Positions 55,425 through 63,785 of a stretch of 63,785 bases of DNA are shown here, one piece after another. Under the pieces are notes generated by a model that was not told the origin of the DNA, made no database searches, and was given only the letters and a program-made list of their open reading frames with translations. Within the stretch, counting starts at the first letter, position 1, and the number at the start of each line of letters is the position of its first letter. Location of the stretch: NCBI GenBank assembly GCA_946414885.1, contig CAMKQH010000025.1, positions 1-63,785 of the forward strand, written 5' to 3'. Source of the stretch: an uncultured Lachnospiraceae bacterium (GTDB lineage: Bacteria; Bacillota; Clostridia; Lachnospirales; Lachnospiraceae). A program made the position numbers and the translations under genes.

Positions 55425-55468
55425 AAGTTTTTTCCTTCATTTCTTCGGAAATCCATATATTATCCTCA

Positions 55469-55551
55469 TGCCGGCGGCGGGACTTGAACCCGCACTATGT
55501 CACCATAAACAGATTTTGAGTCTGCCGCGTCTGCCATTCCGCCACGCCGGC
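55469..55551 (-). tRNA. tRNA-Leu, anticodon CAA
   Basis: An 83-nt class II tRNA on the minus strand: acceptor GCCGGCG with CGCCGGC and discriminator A, anticodon stem GCAGA/TCTGT around CTCAAAA giving anticodon CAA, a long variable arm, and T-arm GCGGG-TTCAAGT-CCCGC. CCA is not encoded. It reads the leucine codon TTG. Confidence 0.94.
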
Positions 55552-55640
55552 CCTTCGCTGCAAATCTACCGCAACAAAAGGTATCTTACCATAGTCTTCT
55601 CAAAAAAGCAAGGGCTACGTAAAATTTTTAGTCCACAATT

Positions 55641-56954
55641 TTATTTATGGAAATAAGCAACCGCTTCCTGCAGGATCCGTGCCTTATCATTCATTTCGTC
55701 GCAGTCCGTCTTAACGACGCGCACCTCCGTCACGATCTCCGTCACGTTCGCGTTCACTTCCTGATGGCTTGCCGCATTCTGTTCGCTGATCGCGCTCAGG
55801 TCATGCACGTTCTCAACGATCCTTGCCTTATACTCGCTAAGCTGGTCCGCCTTCTCCACCAACGCCCTGATCTCTCCTGCGGAATGCTGGATCTTCTGGC
55901 TGAGCTCTTCATACTGCCCCTGGGCAAGGCCAACCTTGTCACTGCCTTCCTTGATCAGGTCAAGCACCTGATTTGCCAGCGTCACGGTCTTCGCCGATTC
56001 CTTCGTGATCTTTTGTGCAAGGCGCCGGATCATCTCTGCGCCCTCCGCGCTCTGTTCAGACAGGGAACGGATCTCTTCCGCCACGACCGCGAAACCCTTT
56101 CCGTAATCTCCCGCCCTTGCAGCCTCAATGCTTGCATTCAGTGAAAGAAGGTTCGTCTGGTCGGATATGTTCAGGATCAGTTCCACGGCTGTGTCGATCT
56201 CGCGGATAGACTCATTTGCTTCCTTGATCTGATTCGTGATGTTCTTCACCGCATCTAGGGAACGGTCACTGTTCTCCCTGATCACGGCCATGTCCTGATT
56301 CGTCTTTTCATTCACTTCCAGCATGTTCTCGGAATTGCCGTGCAGGATGTCCACCTTGCCGTAAATGTCATTGACGCAGTTTCCGATCTCGATCACCTGC
56401 TGGTTGATGTTCTGTACGTTCTCCGACATGCTGTTGGTCGCATCCGTAAGATTCGTAATTACTTCCTCGATCTGATTCGCACGTTCAAAGGTACTTCCGG
56501 TCAGATCGGCAACGTCCTCGATCTTCTCGGTCAGGCTTTCCGTAGCCGTCTTCACCTTACCGATCGTTTTTTCCAGGCTCGCCTGCAGCTTCTTCGTGGA
56601 TTCCGTAAGATCTGCAACCTCCTTCACGGAACTGTCCGCAATGCTTCTTTTGGCCAGATCTCCTTCTGCAAGCGCATCCATCGTTTTTCCGATCTGAAGA
56701 ATGGATTGGATCAAGCTGCGGCTAAAATACCATGCACCGATTACGAACAGGATCGGAAGCACGATTGCAGAGGCAATTTGAATCATTATGACCATATTGT
56801 CCGCCATGCCGCTCCTTGTCAGAACCAGGCCAAGCCCGCCGACCGTCAAAAGCGTCACGATCAGCGGCGCCACGGAAAGCGTCATCAGTAAGACTGCCAA
56901 TTTCGTTTTTGTCTTCTCAATCAAAATTTCCGAATCTGATCCGTTCTGACTCAT
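55641..56954 (-). CDS. Methyl-accepting chemotaxis protein
   Basis: A 437-residue chemoreceptor. Two membrane segments (about 19-46 and 54-78) are separated by only about eight residues, so there is almost no outer sensing domain. A HAMP-like region follows (about 79-130), then the coiled-coil signalling domain with the conserved tip [20 protein letters not shown] (274-293). With so small a loop it may sense membrane state or a cytoplasmic signal. It stands 576 bp from pilB, across tRNA-Leu, and cheV lies 5.6 kb away; a link to pilus motility is possible but not shown. The ATG at 56954 has GGCGGAAG upstream. Confidence 0.9.
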   Translation of the reverse strand: MSQNGSDSEILIEKTKTKLAVLLMTLSVAPLIVTLLTVGGLGLVLTRSGMADNMVIMIQIASAIVLPILFVIGAWYFSRSLIQSILQIGKTMDALAEGDLAKRSIADSSVKEVADLTESTKKLQASLEKTIGKVKTATESLTEKIEDVADLTGSTFERANQIEEVITNLTDATNSMSENVQNINQQVIEIGNCVNDIYGKVDILHGNSENMLEVNEKTNQDMAVIRENSDRSLDAVKNITNQIKEANESIREIDTAVELILNISDQTNLLSLNASIEAARAGDYGKGFAVVAEEIRSLSEQSAEGAEMIRRLAQKITKESAKTVTLANQVLDLIKEGSDKVGLAQGQYEELSQKIQHSAGEIRALVEKADQLSEYKARIVENVHDLSAISEQNAASHQEVNANVTEIVTEVRVVKTDCDEMNDKARILQEAVAYFHK

Positions 56955-57017
56955 CTTCCGCCCTTCCTTTCTCATTTTGGTACATGTGTCAGCAAATGTT
57001 TCCCCGCGACCCAACCC

Positions 57018-58139
57018 TTACTTCATTTCATATTTTATGCTTACGTCATTCCCGCGCACCTTCAACTTACCAATACTTCCGCATACGATCGGCATCGCCG
57101 GCGGCAAATGTCCCAGATCCACGTCCATCAGTACGGGAACCTGATGCCTTCTGGCAATTCCCAGCACTGCCTCGTATTGATCCAAGCCCATCATTTCCTG
57201 CCCAAAGCACAGCGGCCGTCCGACCACGAATCCCTTCACGTGCCGGAACCAACCTGCCTCCTCCATCTGCCACATAGCCCTGCGGATGGAGAAAACGTTC
57301 AAGTCACAGGATTCCAAAAACCATACAAATCCGTCTTCCTGATATTTCTCGGAAAACTCTTTCACGTGGTCAAACCGCGTTCCCAACAGATTCACAAGGC
57401 AATCCATGCATCCGCCAATCATGCGCCCCGAAATCTCCAAAACGCCGTTCCAAGTGCGCAGGTCAGAAATCCACGTGCCTGCATGCGCCATATTTTCCCC
57501 GTCCGCAGTAACAGTCACGTCCCCTTGAAGTTCCGCATCGCCCGGGATCCATAACTTCGAAACCCGGTCTTCCGTCAGCAAATATCCCGCCAGCGGATCC
57601 GTCTCCTCCGCAGGATTGCGATTCAGCTGCCACTTGTCATAGCCGTGAACCTCATTCACTTGTCCCGTCATAACCCCAAACGCATCGTCGATTGAGGGAT
57701 GCCTGGGCTCCAGGCCAAAACTGCGCGCTCCCGGGCCATAGATCGAAGCCACGTCAAACATCGTCGTCAGCAGAAACGTGAAATTTGTATTGTCCGAATA
57801 TCCCATATACCACTTGGGCTTTGCCTTCCGAATCCTCTCAAGGTCAACGCAAGACATGGTCTCACACATCAGTTCACCACCCGCGCAGGAAATGATCGCA
57901 TCCACCTCCGGATCACAGTAAAAATCCGTCAGTTCTCTGCCACAGTTCTCCGGCGTCGAGCTGATGCCAATGCCGTCGCACGCAAAACAGTTCGGTCCCA
58001 GCTTCTCACCGTATCCCGCCAGACGGAATTTCTCCCGTCCGTGCGCAAAGCCCGCCTTCCGGAAATCATCCGCCAGTCCGAAGGATGGTGCCACATATCC
58101 AATTGTACCGCCCGCAGGCAAAAACTCCGGATATCTCAT
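57018..58139 (-). CDS. S66-family peptidase (LD-carboxypeptidase/MccF-like)
   Basis: A 373-residue serine peptidase of family S66. The nucleophile is S115 in YMGYSDNTNF, with the expected Ser-Glu-His set further on. S66 members either trim the D-Ala from peptidoglycan tetrapeptides (LdcA) or destroy microcin C-type nucleotide drugs (MccF). The longer length and the insert around 150-185 resemble the MccF group more than LdcA. It lies two bases after lysA, so it is likely cotranscribed; its own ribosome site is weak. Confidence 0.86.
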   Translation of the reverse strand: MRYPEFLPAGGTIGYVAPSFGLADDFRKAGFAHGREKFRLAGYGEKLGPNCFACDGIGISSTPENCGRELTDFYCDPEVDAIISCAGGELMCETMSCVDLERIRKAKPKWYMGYSDNTNFTFLLTTMFDVASIYGPGARSFGLEPRHPSIDDAFGVMTGQVNEVHGYDKWQLNRNPAEETDPLAGYLLTEDRVSKLWIPGDAELQGDVTVTADGENMAHAGTWISDLRTWNGVLEISGRMIGGCMDCLVNLLGTRFDHVKEFSEKYQEDGFVWFLESCDLNVFSIRRAMWQMEEAGWFRHVKGFVVGRPLCFGQEMMGLDQYEAVLGIARRHQVPVLMDVDLGHLPPAMPIVCGSIGKLKVRGNDVSIKYEMK

Positions 58140-58141
58140 GC

Positions 58142-59413
58142 TTAAAATCCCAATTTCTTATAAATGTCAAACTGATCAAAGGTTGCAAAGTAATCCTTGG
58201 GCGTCTCCGCGCGGCGGATCAGTTGAACGCTGCCGTCCTCTTTCAGCAAAAGCTCTGCGGACTTCAGCTTTCCGTTATAATTATATCCCATGGAATAGCC
58301 ATGCGCGCCTGCTTCGTGGATCGCAATATAATCCCCGATCTCCACCTTCGGCAACATCCGGTCAATGGCAAACTTATCGTTATTCTCGCAAAGGGAACCC
58401 GTCACGTCATACTTGTGATCGCAGGGCTGGTTCTCCTTGCCAAGCACGGTAATGTGATGATATGCGCCATACATTGCAGGTCTCATCAGATTCACGGCAC
58501 ATGCGTCCACGCCAAGGTATTCCTTATGCGTGTGCTTCTCATGAATCACCTTTGTCACAAGATGGCCGTAAGGCGCCAGCATAAATCTTCCAAGCTCGGT
58601 ATAAATCTTTACGTCACCCATGCCGGCAGGCACCAGCACTTCCTCATATACCTTGCGAACGCCCTCGCCGATTACCATGATGTCATTGGGCTCTTGGTCA
58701 GGACGATAAGGCACGCCAACGCCGCCGGAAAGATTGATGAACGTGATATGCGCTCCCGTCTCCTCCTTCAGCTTCACTGCCAGCTCAAAGAGTTGTTTTG
58801 CCAGCGTCGGATAATAATCATTCGTCACGGTGTTGCTGGCAAGGAACGCATGGATTCCAAAGTTCTCCACGCCCTTAGCCTTCATGATCTTATAACCTTC
58901 AAACATTTGCTCCGTCGTAAAGCCGTACTTCGCATCTCCCGGATTGTCCATAATGCTGTTGGCAATGGAGAAATATCCGCCGGGATTATAACGGCAGCTC
59001 AAGGTCTTCGGCAAATAACCAATCGTGTCCTCAAGGAATTGGATGTGCGTAAAGTCATCCAGATTGATCGTTGCGCCAATTTTTGCTGCATAAGCAAACT
59101 CTTCAGCCGGCGTGTCATTCGAAGAGAACATGATGTCCTCGCCGGGAATGTCCATTGCGTGGCTGAGCATTAGCTCCGTCATGGAGGAGCAGTCCGTACC
59201 GCATCCGTAATCTCTTAAAATATTGATCAGAAAAGGATTCGGCGTAGCCTTTACCGCAAAAAACTCCTTATATCCCTTGTTCCATGCGAATGCTTCCTTT
59301 AATTTCTTTGCATTTTCGCGGATCCCCTTTTCATCATAAATGTGAAAAGGCGTAGGATACGTCTTCACGATCTCTTCGATCATTTCCTTAGTTACAAAAG
59401 CTTTCTTCTCCAT
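58142..59413 (-). CDS. lysA: Diaminopimelate decarboxylase
   Basis: A 423-residue fold-type III PLP enzyme that makes lysine from meso-diaminopimelate. The PLP lysine is K55 in EFFAVKATPNP, a glycine-rich phosphate loop occurs in INLSGGVGVPYRPDQ, and the C-terminal part has GSLCENNDKFAIDR, which holds the substrate-binding cysteine and glutamate. Length is normal. AGGAGAGAAG precedes the ATG. It is followed at once by the S66 peptidase gene; no other lysine genes are nearby. Confidence 0.94.
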   Translation of the reverse strand: MEKKAFVTKEMIEEIVKTYPTPFHIYDEKGIRENAKKLKEAFAWNKGYKEFFAVKATPNPFLINILRDYGCGTDCSSMTELMLSHAMDIPGEDIMFSSNDTPAEEFAYAAKIGATINLDDFTHIQFLEDTIGYLPKTLSCRYNPGGYFSIANSIMDNPGDAKYGFTTEQMFEGYKIMKAKGVENFGIHAFLASNTVTNDYYPTLAKQLFELAVKLKEETGAHITFINLSGGVGVPYRPDQEPNDIMVIGEGVRKVYEEVLVPAGMGDVKIYTELGRFMLAPYGHLVTKVIHEKHTHKEYLGVDACAVNLMRPAMYGAYHHITVLGKENQPCDHKYDVTGSLCENNDKFAIDRMLPKVEIGDYIAIHEAGAHGYSMGYNYNGKLKSAELLLKEDGSVQLIRRAETPKDYFATFDQFDIYKKLGF

Positions 59414-59489
59414 GTCTCTTCTCTCCTAGCGTAAATTTTCCGTCCCCTTTACGTTCCCCATTGTTTTACGTCTTGTAAATATATGCTTC

Positions 59490-59511
59490 TCCGGCTGTGC
59501 AAATCGCCGGA
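59490..59511. other. GC-rich hairpin after ung
   Basis: TCCGGC (59490-59495) and GCCGGA (59506-59511) form a 6-bp stem with a 10-nt loop, nine bases after the ung stop. The following minus-strand sequence is AT-rich but not a T-run, so termination is uncertain. Confidence 0.4.
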
Positions 59512-59519
59512 TGAGGATC

Positions 59520-60194
59520 TTAAATATCCTCGATCTGCCAGTCGATCGGCGCCATCCCGTTTTCTTCCAGGAACAGATTCGCCCTGCTAAAGGGCCTGCT
59601 TCCAAAGAATCCCCTGCTCGCTGACAACGGACTCGGATGCGGCGATTCGATGATCAGATGCTTCGGATTATTTAGAAAAGCCTTCTTTTCCTGTGCGGGC
59701 CTTCCCCACAGAATAAACACCATGGGCCGGTCCTGCTCATTCAACACCTTGATGGCGGCATCCGTGAATTCCTCCCAGCCCTTTCCCTTATGGGAAAAGG
59801 CTTGGTGCGCCTGCACCGTAAGCAGCGTATTCAACATCAGCACGCCCTGCTTTGCCCATTTTTCCAGATATCCGTTATTTGGGATCTTACAGCCCAGATC
59901 ATCGTGCAGCTCTTTATAGATGTTGACCAGCGACTTCGGCGTTGCGATGCCCGGTCTCACGGAAAAACAAAGTCCGTGGGCCTGACCAACGTCATGATAG
60001 GGATCCTGCCCCAAGATCACAACCTTCACCTTTGAGAGCGGCGTCAAGTGAAACGCGTTAAAGATATCCTCCGCCGGCGGAAAGATCTGCTTGGTGTTAT
60101 ATTCTTCCCTGATAAACTCATAAAGCTTTTTATAATATGGCTTCCGGAATTCCGGTGCAAGCGCCGGGAGCCAATCATTATCAATCATTCCCAT
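59520..60194 (-). CDS. ung: Uracil-DNA glycosylase, family 1
   Basis: A 224-residue repair enzyme that removes uracil from DNA. The water-activating motif GQDPYHD is at 62-68 (D64), and the leucine loop motif HPSPLSASRGFFG is near the C terminus. Length and motifs match Ung. It starts two bases after the hisF stop, so it is likely translated from the same transcript as hisH-hisF, although the functions are not related. The ribosome site is weak (AGGCTG). Confidence 0.96.
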   Translation of the reverse strand: MGMIDNDWLPALAPEFRKPYYKKLYEFIREEYNTKQIFPPAEDIFNAFHLTPLSKVKVVILGQDPYHDVGQAHGLCFSVRPGIATPKSLVNIYKELHDDLGCKIPNNGYLEKWAKQGVLMLNTLLTVQAHQAFSHKGKGWEEFTDAAIKVLNEQDRPMVFILWGRPAQEKKAFLNNPKHLIIESPHPSPLSASRGFFGSRPFSRANLFLEENGMAPIDWQIEDI

Positions 60195-60196
60195 AA

Positions 60197-60958
60197 TTAC
60201 AGCCTCACGCTCACGCCCTTTGACCTTAAGTATTCCTTCACTTCCTTGATTTCCAATTCCTTATAGTGGAACAGCGACGCTGCCAAAGCCGCCTCCGCTC
60301 CGCCCTCGGTCAGGGCCTCGTAAAAATGCTCCAGCGTTCCGGCGCCGCCTGACGCGATCACCGGTATGCCCACCGTCTGAGAAATGGCCTTCGTCAGTTC
60401 AATGTCATAGCCAGCCTTTGTACCGTCGCAGTCCATGCTGGTGAGCAGGATCTCGCCCGCTCCCATCTTTTCTGCCGTCCGTGCCCATTCTACGGCATCG
60501 ATCCCCATATCGACGCGGCCGCCATTCTTGTAGATGGTCCAACCATCCCCGTTCGCACGGCGCTTTGCGTCGATCGCTACGACAACGCACTGACTGCCAA
60601 ATTTCTCTGCCGCGTCACTGATGAGCTTTGGATTCATGATGGCTGCGGAATTGATTGAGATCTTGTCCGCGCCTTCACGAAGGATCGCTTTGAAGTCATC
60701 CACCGTGCGGATGCCGCCGCCAACGGTAAACGGAATGAACACCTTGCTGGCTACCTGACGCACCCACTCAAGCTGCGTTGCGCGGCTGTCCGCAGATGCC
60801 GTGATGTCCAGGAACACCACCTCATCCGCCCCGGCCTTGTCATATGCTGAGGAAACCTCCGCAGGATCTCCTGCATCCCTTAAATTCACAAAATTGATTC
60901 CCTTAACGACCCTGCCGTCTTTTACGTCCAGACAGGGAATGATTCTCTTTGTGTGCAT
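60197..60958 (-). CDS. hisF: Imidazole glycerol phosphate synthase cyclase subunit HisF
   Basis: A 253-residue (beta-alpha)8 barrel that takes ammonia from HisH and PRFAR to make imidazole glycerol phosphate and AICAR, linking histidine and purine synthesis. Catalytic residues are D11 in IPCLDVKDG and D130 in VVAIDAKR. Two phosphate-binding halves (VGGGIRT and ASGGAG) are present. It lies five bases after hisH, its partner. Other his genes are not in this window. Confidence 0.96.
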   Translation of the reverse strand: MHTKRIIPCLDVKDGRVVKGINFVNLRDAGDPAEVSSAYDKAGADEVVFLDITASADSRATQLEWVRQVASKVFIPFTVGGGIRTVDDFKAILREGADKISINSAAIMNPKLISDAAEKFGSQCVVVAIDAKRRANGDGWTIYKNGGRVDMGIDAVEWARTAEKMGAGEILLTSMDCDGTKAGYDIELTKAISQTVGIPVIASGGAGTLEHFYEALTEGGAEAALAASLFHYKELEIKEVKEYLRSKGVSVRL

Positions 60959-60963
60959 GCCTT

Positions 60964-61584
60964 TTACCTCATATTCTTAGTCAGCGCGATAAAATTCTCC
61001 AGCATCTTCAGTCCCACCTTGGAACTCTTCTCCGGATGATACTGACAGGCAAATACGTTTCCCTTTTCCACGGACGCGTGAATGGTTGCGCCGTACTCCG
61101 TCGTCGCCGTGACAATTCCGGGATCCTTCGCCTTCAAATAATAGGAATGCACGAAGTATACGTAGGAATCTTCCGGCACTCCCTCAAACAGTCTTCCCTT
61201 TCTGGGGAACTTCAGATTATTCCATCCAATATGCGGGATTTTGAGTCCACTTTCCGCGGGGAGCCTTACGATCTCTCCCTCCAGCACTCCAAGTCCCTTC
61301 GCTTCCGGGCTTTCATCGCTGCGTTCAAACAAAAGCTGCAATCCCAAACAGATCCCCAAAAATGGAATCTCACGCTTTACGCATTCATGAATCACGTCCA
61401 CCAGACCATACGCATGAAGCTTTTCCATGGCATCTCCAAATGCTCCGACGCCCGGCAGGATCACGCCGTCAGCGGAAAGGATCGTCTCCCTGTCCCTAGT
61501 GACAATGGCCTCCTCCCCCAAATACTGAATGGCTTTCTCCACGCTCTTTATGTTTCCTGCATCGTAATCTATGATGGCGATCAT
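60964..61584 (-). CDS. hisH: Imidazole glycerol phosphate synthase glutaminase subunit HisH
   Basis: A 206-residue class I glutamine amidotransferase. The triad is C79 in [13 protein letters not shown]183 and E185 in CQYHPEKSS. It releases ammonia from glutamine and channels it into HisF. The ATG at 61584, eight bases after AAGGAG, is preferred to an upstream start. With hisF and ung it forms a tight three-gene unit. No T-box or attenuator was found in the 73 bp upstream. Confidence 0.96.
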   Translation of the reverse strand: MIAIIDYDAGNIKSVEKAIQYLGEEAIVTRDRETILSADGVILPGVGAFGDAMEKLHAYGLVDVIHECVKREIPFLGICLGLQLLFERSDESPEAKGLGVLEGEIVRLPAESGLKIPHIGWNNLKFPRKGRLFEGVPEDSYVYFVHSYYLKAKDPGIVTATTEYGATIHASVEKGNVFACQYHPEKSSKVGLKMLENFIALTKNMR

Positions 61585-61657
61585 GTATTTCTCCTTCTGC
61601 AAAACGTCCTATGCGTCGTTTTACGCCAATATTCCGTCCATTATCCTATATAGTTTA

Positions 61658-62527
61658 TCATAGCTTTGCCAGCCAATCAATGACATTCTCAAAGTTTTCG
61701 GCCCCCAGTGCAAAATGCGAAGCCTTTGGATTTAACGAGGTGATCTTTTCAAATGCATTCTTAAATAAACCGGGATAGCTTTCTGCCGTTCCAAGCTCTA
61801 TGACGACAAGCTTTCTGCTCATGCTGCCGTACAGCCATTTCGCATAATGATCCCAGTCCTTTAAATATCCCTTTTCATCATATTTCTCTGCCTGAAGAAC
61901 GTTAAAAACCTTATTTCCGCCGCACCGTTCACACTTGCCAAGTATCTTCCGCAGGTCAATTCCCAGCGCATTTATCGCTCCGCCGACCGCTTCCTTCTTT
62001 TGGATCATTTTCATGGCAACGCGGACTTCAGGCGGCATGTTTTCTGCGTCCCCGCGCAGAAAATCCTTTACTTCTTTTGAAGCCACCTCAAATCGTTCAA
62101 ACGAGCGCGAGATTTCAGCCTTCTCCTCTTCCGTCAACGCAGTAACTTCCTCCTCCGCGCAGCCATGCTCGCATTGCTTTTTGCAGACGGTACCGCACGG
62201 CATGACAAGCCTGCCCTCCCGCCATTTCGTTTCGCTGACCATTTTACTTTGACTGACGGAAAGAATATAATAATTCTTTTTCCCAAGAAGCTCTGCCAGG
62301 TTCCTGAGCGCCTTTTGCTTCTTTTCCCGTTTCTCAAACGCATCTTGTGACGTATCATATGACTTGAAAGCAGGAATTAACCATTTCAGGTTCTGCGCCA
62401 TCATTTCACTTTCAGCAAACGCAGCATTCTCAGATGGATTCATTTGGTCAAATTCTTCTCCAAGTCCGACCAGCACCATGTCTGCTTCCCTAATTTTTTT
62501 AGTAAAAATTTCTTCAAAACTATCCAC
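61658..62527 (-). CDS. Degenerate sirtuin (SIR2)-like protein
   Basis: A 289-residue protein whose N-terminal ADMVLVGLGEEF and C-terminal half (KYDEKGYLKDWDHYAKWLYG, LVVIELGTAESYPG, LNPKASHFALG) resemble Sir2-type proteins of Firmicutes. The usual GAG nucleotide-binding motif is altered to GLG-E, and the catalytic His of normal sirtuins was not found. Cysteines occur as C111, C115, C119, C123 (every fourth residue) and C199-x2-C202. Either NAD-dependent activity of another kind or loss of activity is possible. The start is GTG with AAGGAG seven bases upstream. It is transcribed after the cheV terminator. Confidence 0.7.
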   Translation of the reverse strand: MDSFEEIFTKKIREADMVLVGLGEEFDQMNPSENAAFAESEMMAQNLKWLIPAFKSYDTSQDAFEKREKKQKALRNLAELLGKKNYYILSVSQSKMVSETKWREGRLVMPCGTVCKKQCEHGCAEEEVTALTEEEKAEISRSFERFEVASKEVKDFLRGDAENMPPEVRVAMKMIQKKEAVGGAINALGIDLRKILGKCERCGGNKVFNVLQAEKYDEKGYLKDWDHYAKWLYGSMSRKLVVIELGTAESYPGLFKNAFEKITSLNPKASHFALGAENFENVIDWLAKL

Positions 62528-62542
62528 GCATTTACTCCTTAC

Positions 62543-62572
62543 GAAAAAACAGCCGGGAAGATTCCCGGCTGT
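62543..62572 (-). terminator. Intrinsic terminator after cheV
   Basis: A perfect 11-bp stem ACAGCCGGGAA/TTCCCGGCTGT with a 2-nt loop is followed by six T on the minus strand, directly at the cheV stop. Confidence 0.93.
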
Positions 62573-62574
62573 CT

Positions 62575-63486
62575 TTAATCCTCCAGATGGTACTTTTCTA
62601 CCAAAGCATCTATGACTGTCACTAAATCTCCTACTTCCGGCTTCGACAGTTGCGCGTCCGCGCCGAGCGCAGCGCCTTTTCTCTTCATGTCATCATTGAC
62701 CAGTGATGAAAAGATTACCACCGGAATGTTCGCCGTCGCCTCATCACTCTTTACAAGCTTTGTCAGCCTGTGCCCATCCATCATCGGCATCTCTATGTCC
62801 GTGATAATGCATCTTACGTTTTCTCTTAGAGAACCTTCTTCTTTACATTTACAGATCACGTCATATGCCTGTTGTCCGTTTTCCGTATGAATTAAATTGA
62901 CGTATCCGGCCTTCTTTAAGGATTCCACGATCAACTTATTCAAAAGAGGAGAATCCTCCGCGATCAAAATCGGAACGTTTCTTTTCCTTCTATTACCAAG
63001 CGCGTCAATCTCTGAAAGCTTGAGACCCGTCTCAGGATTAATGTCACTAATAATCTTTTCGAAATCCAAGATGATAATCAAATGATCATCACGCTTTATA
63101 ACGCCATTAATTATACTGTCCTCTAAGGATCCGAAGGATTTGTCCGGCCTTTTAATTTCCGTCCAGGATACTCTGTGGATTCCAAGTACGTTCTCAACGT
63201 GAAAAGCCATATTCAGCTTGTTAAAATTCGTTATGATAAACATTCCTCCTACGGGACCTTCCATAAAGCCAAGACAATTCGAAAGATCAATTGCCGTAAT
63301 CATTACCTCTCTCGGCATAAATATGCCTTCAATGCTCGGATGGCTGTTTGGAATGGGCGTAACGCGCTCGTACGGCACAATTTCACGTACCTTTGCCACG
63401 TTGATTCCATAAGAATAACCATTTAAAACAAATTCAAGAATCTCTAATTCATTTGTTCCATTTTCCAATAAAATGTTATGATCCAT
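62575..63486 (-). CDS. cheV: Chemotaxis coupling protein CheV (CheW + receiver)
   Basis: A 303-residue protein with a CheW-like domain (about 10-150) that joins receptors to the CheA kinase, and a C-terminal response-regulator domain (about 170-300). The receiver has the acidic pair E177-D178, the phosphorylation site D230 in TDIEMPMMDG and K282 in LSKPE. CheV adjusts receptor signalling when phosphorylated. It is a single-gene unit ending at the terminator above. The ATG at 63486 has AAGGAAGG upstream and is preferred to an earlier start. No cheA or cheW is in the window. Confidence 0.94.
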   Translation of the reverse strand: MDHNILLENGTNELEILEFVLNGYSYGINVAKVREIVPYERVTPIPNSHPSIEGIFMPREVMITAIDLSNCLGFMEGPVGGMFIITNFNKLNMAFHVENVLGIHRVSWTEIKRPDKSFGSLEDSIINGVIKRDDHLIIILDFEKIISDINPETGLKLSEIDALGNRRKRNVPILIAEDSPLLNKLIVESLKKAGYVNLIHTENGQQAYDVICKCKEEGSLRENVRCIITDIEMPMMDGHRLTKLVKSDEATANIPVVIFSSLVNDDMKRKGAALGADAQLSKPEVGDLVTVIDALVEKYHLED

Positions 63487-63651
63487 AAGCCTTCCTTTCA
63501 TAAAAGCAAAGACAACAGACATATTCAAAAAGTAAAAACAGAACGAATACGCTATGCGTATATATAAATTTAGTATAGCATACCAAGGAAAAAAAGCAAA
63601 ATAAAACTACGTAAAATTTTCATTAGTAGTATAACACAAGAATAATACAAC
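63487..63651. other. AT-rich region upstream of cheV with short palindrome
   Basis: The palindrome ATACGC-TAT-GCGTAT lies at 63547-63561, about 60 bp before cheV, beside TATACT- and TATATA-like sequences. A promoter is likely here but no clear -35/-10 pair can be chosen. No SigD-type flagellar promoter was seen. Confidence 0.4.
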
Positions 63652-63680
63652 AAAAAAAGGAATGGATGAACCATTCCTTT
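63652..63680 (-). terminator. Intrinsic terminator of the upstream (rRNA-like) transcript
   Basis: AAAGGAATGG and CCATTCCTTT (63656-63665 with 63671-63680) form a perfect 10-bp stem with a 5-nt loop on the minus strand, followed by TTTTTTTG. It ends a transcript entering from the window edge. Confidence 0.9.
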
Positions 63681-63775
63681 AAGAGGTATTGTACCCTCAA
63701 AACCGAAATCGAAGGAAAACACGTAAGACTAAACTAAATTGTTAAGACCAATCGCGGGAATCTCTTCCCGGCTTT

Positions 63776-63785
63776 GGTTAAGCCC
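63776..63785 (-). rRNA. Probable 3' end of 23S rRNA (partial)
   Basis: On the minus strand the window begins with GGGCTTAACC, which is the form of the 3' end of many Firmicutes 23S rRNAs. The spacer that follows has a GC-rich inverted repeat (CGGGAA near 63765 with TTCCCG) and then GTTTTGAGGGTACA, a sequence of the type found in Lachnospiraceae rRNA spacers, and a strong terminator. Only ten bases are visible, so the call rests mostly on context. Confidence 0.45.

Overview
The window looks like a chromosomal segment of a Gram-positive anaerobe of the class Clostridia, most probably a Lachnospiraceae species. The evidence is the gene order DUF177-rpmF-plsX-acpP-rnc-smc-ftsY, the four-cysteine form of ribosomal protein L32, a pta-ackA acetate pathway, the UPF0210/ACT gene pair, a DUF5057-type secreted giant protein, and strong AGGAGG-type ribosome binding sites. 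The genus cannot be fixed from the sequence alone. Almost every gene is on the minus strand; only tmcAL is on the plus strand. No phage, transposase, CRISPR array or plasmid function was seen.

Layout in plus coordinates. 1-183: nested inverted and tandem repeats. 184-2796: NAD salvage operon (nrtR-like regulator, pncA, pncB) with a palindromic operator over the promoter. 2921-2992: tRNA-Glu(CTC). 3079-6780: ftsY, ilvA and a yitT-family membrane protein. 6781-7494: two arrays of short GC-rich repeats in opposite orientation around a structured core. 7495-13919: smc, rnc, acpP, plsX, rpmF and DUF177. 13983-16772: ackA and pta, separated by an array of about seven 62-63 bp repeats. 16962-19990: tmcAL, UPF0210 and an ACT-domain protein. 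20068-26800: a four-gene surface glycan cluster of an O-antigen-ligase-like protein, two paralogous GT-C-like membrane proteins and an FAD oxidoreductase. 26962-33746: MBL hydrolase, two small membrane proteins, coaE, polA, a zinc-finger membrane protein and a NYN-domain protein. 33921-35579: a protein with eight SHOCT-like repeats.

35906-55065 is a complete type IV pilus locus, read from high to low coordinates: pilB, pilT, pilC, two major-type pilins, prepilin peptidase, a pilM-pilN fusion, pilO, four minor pilin-like proteins (one a 777-residue giant lacking the usual Glu5) and a 1775-residue secreted DUF5057-like protein. The parts supply assembly and retraction motors, platform, alignment complex, pilin processing, and a probable tip or adhesin set. 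tRNA-Leu(CAA) follows at 55469-55551. Next come a chemoreceptor, an S66 peptidase, lysA, ung, hisF-hisH, a degenerate sirtuin-like protein and cheV. The last bases look like the 3' end of a 23S rRNA on the minus strand followed by a terminator, with no 5S gene between them.

The most unusual items are the two intergenic modules built as array, hairpin, inverted array (1-183 and 6852-7482), the hairpin array between pta and ackA, the eight-repeat SHOCT protein, and the giant minor pilin plus DUF5057 protein that end the pilus locus.
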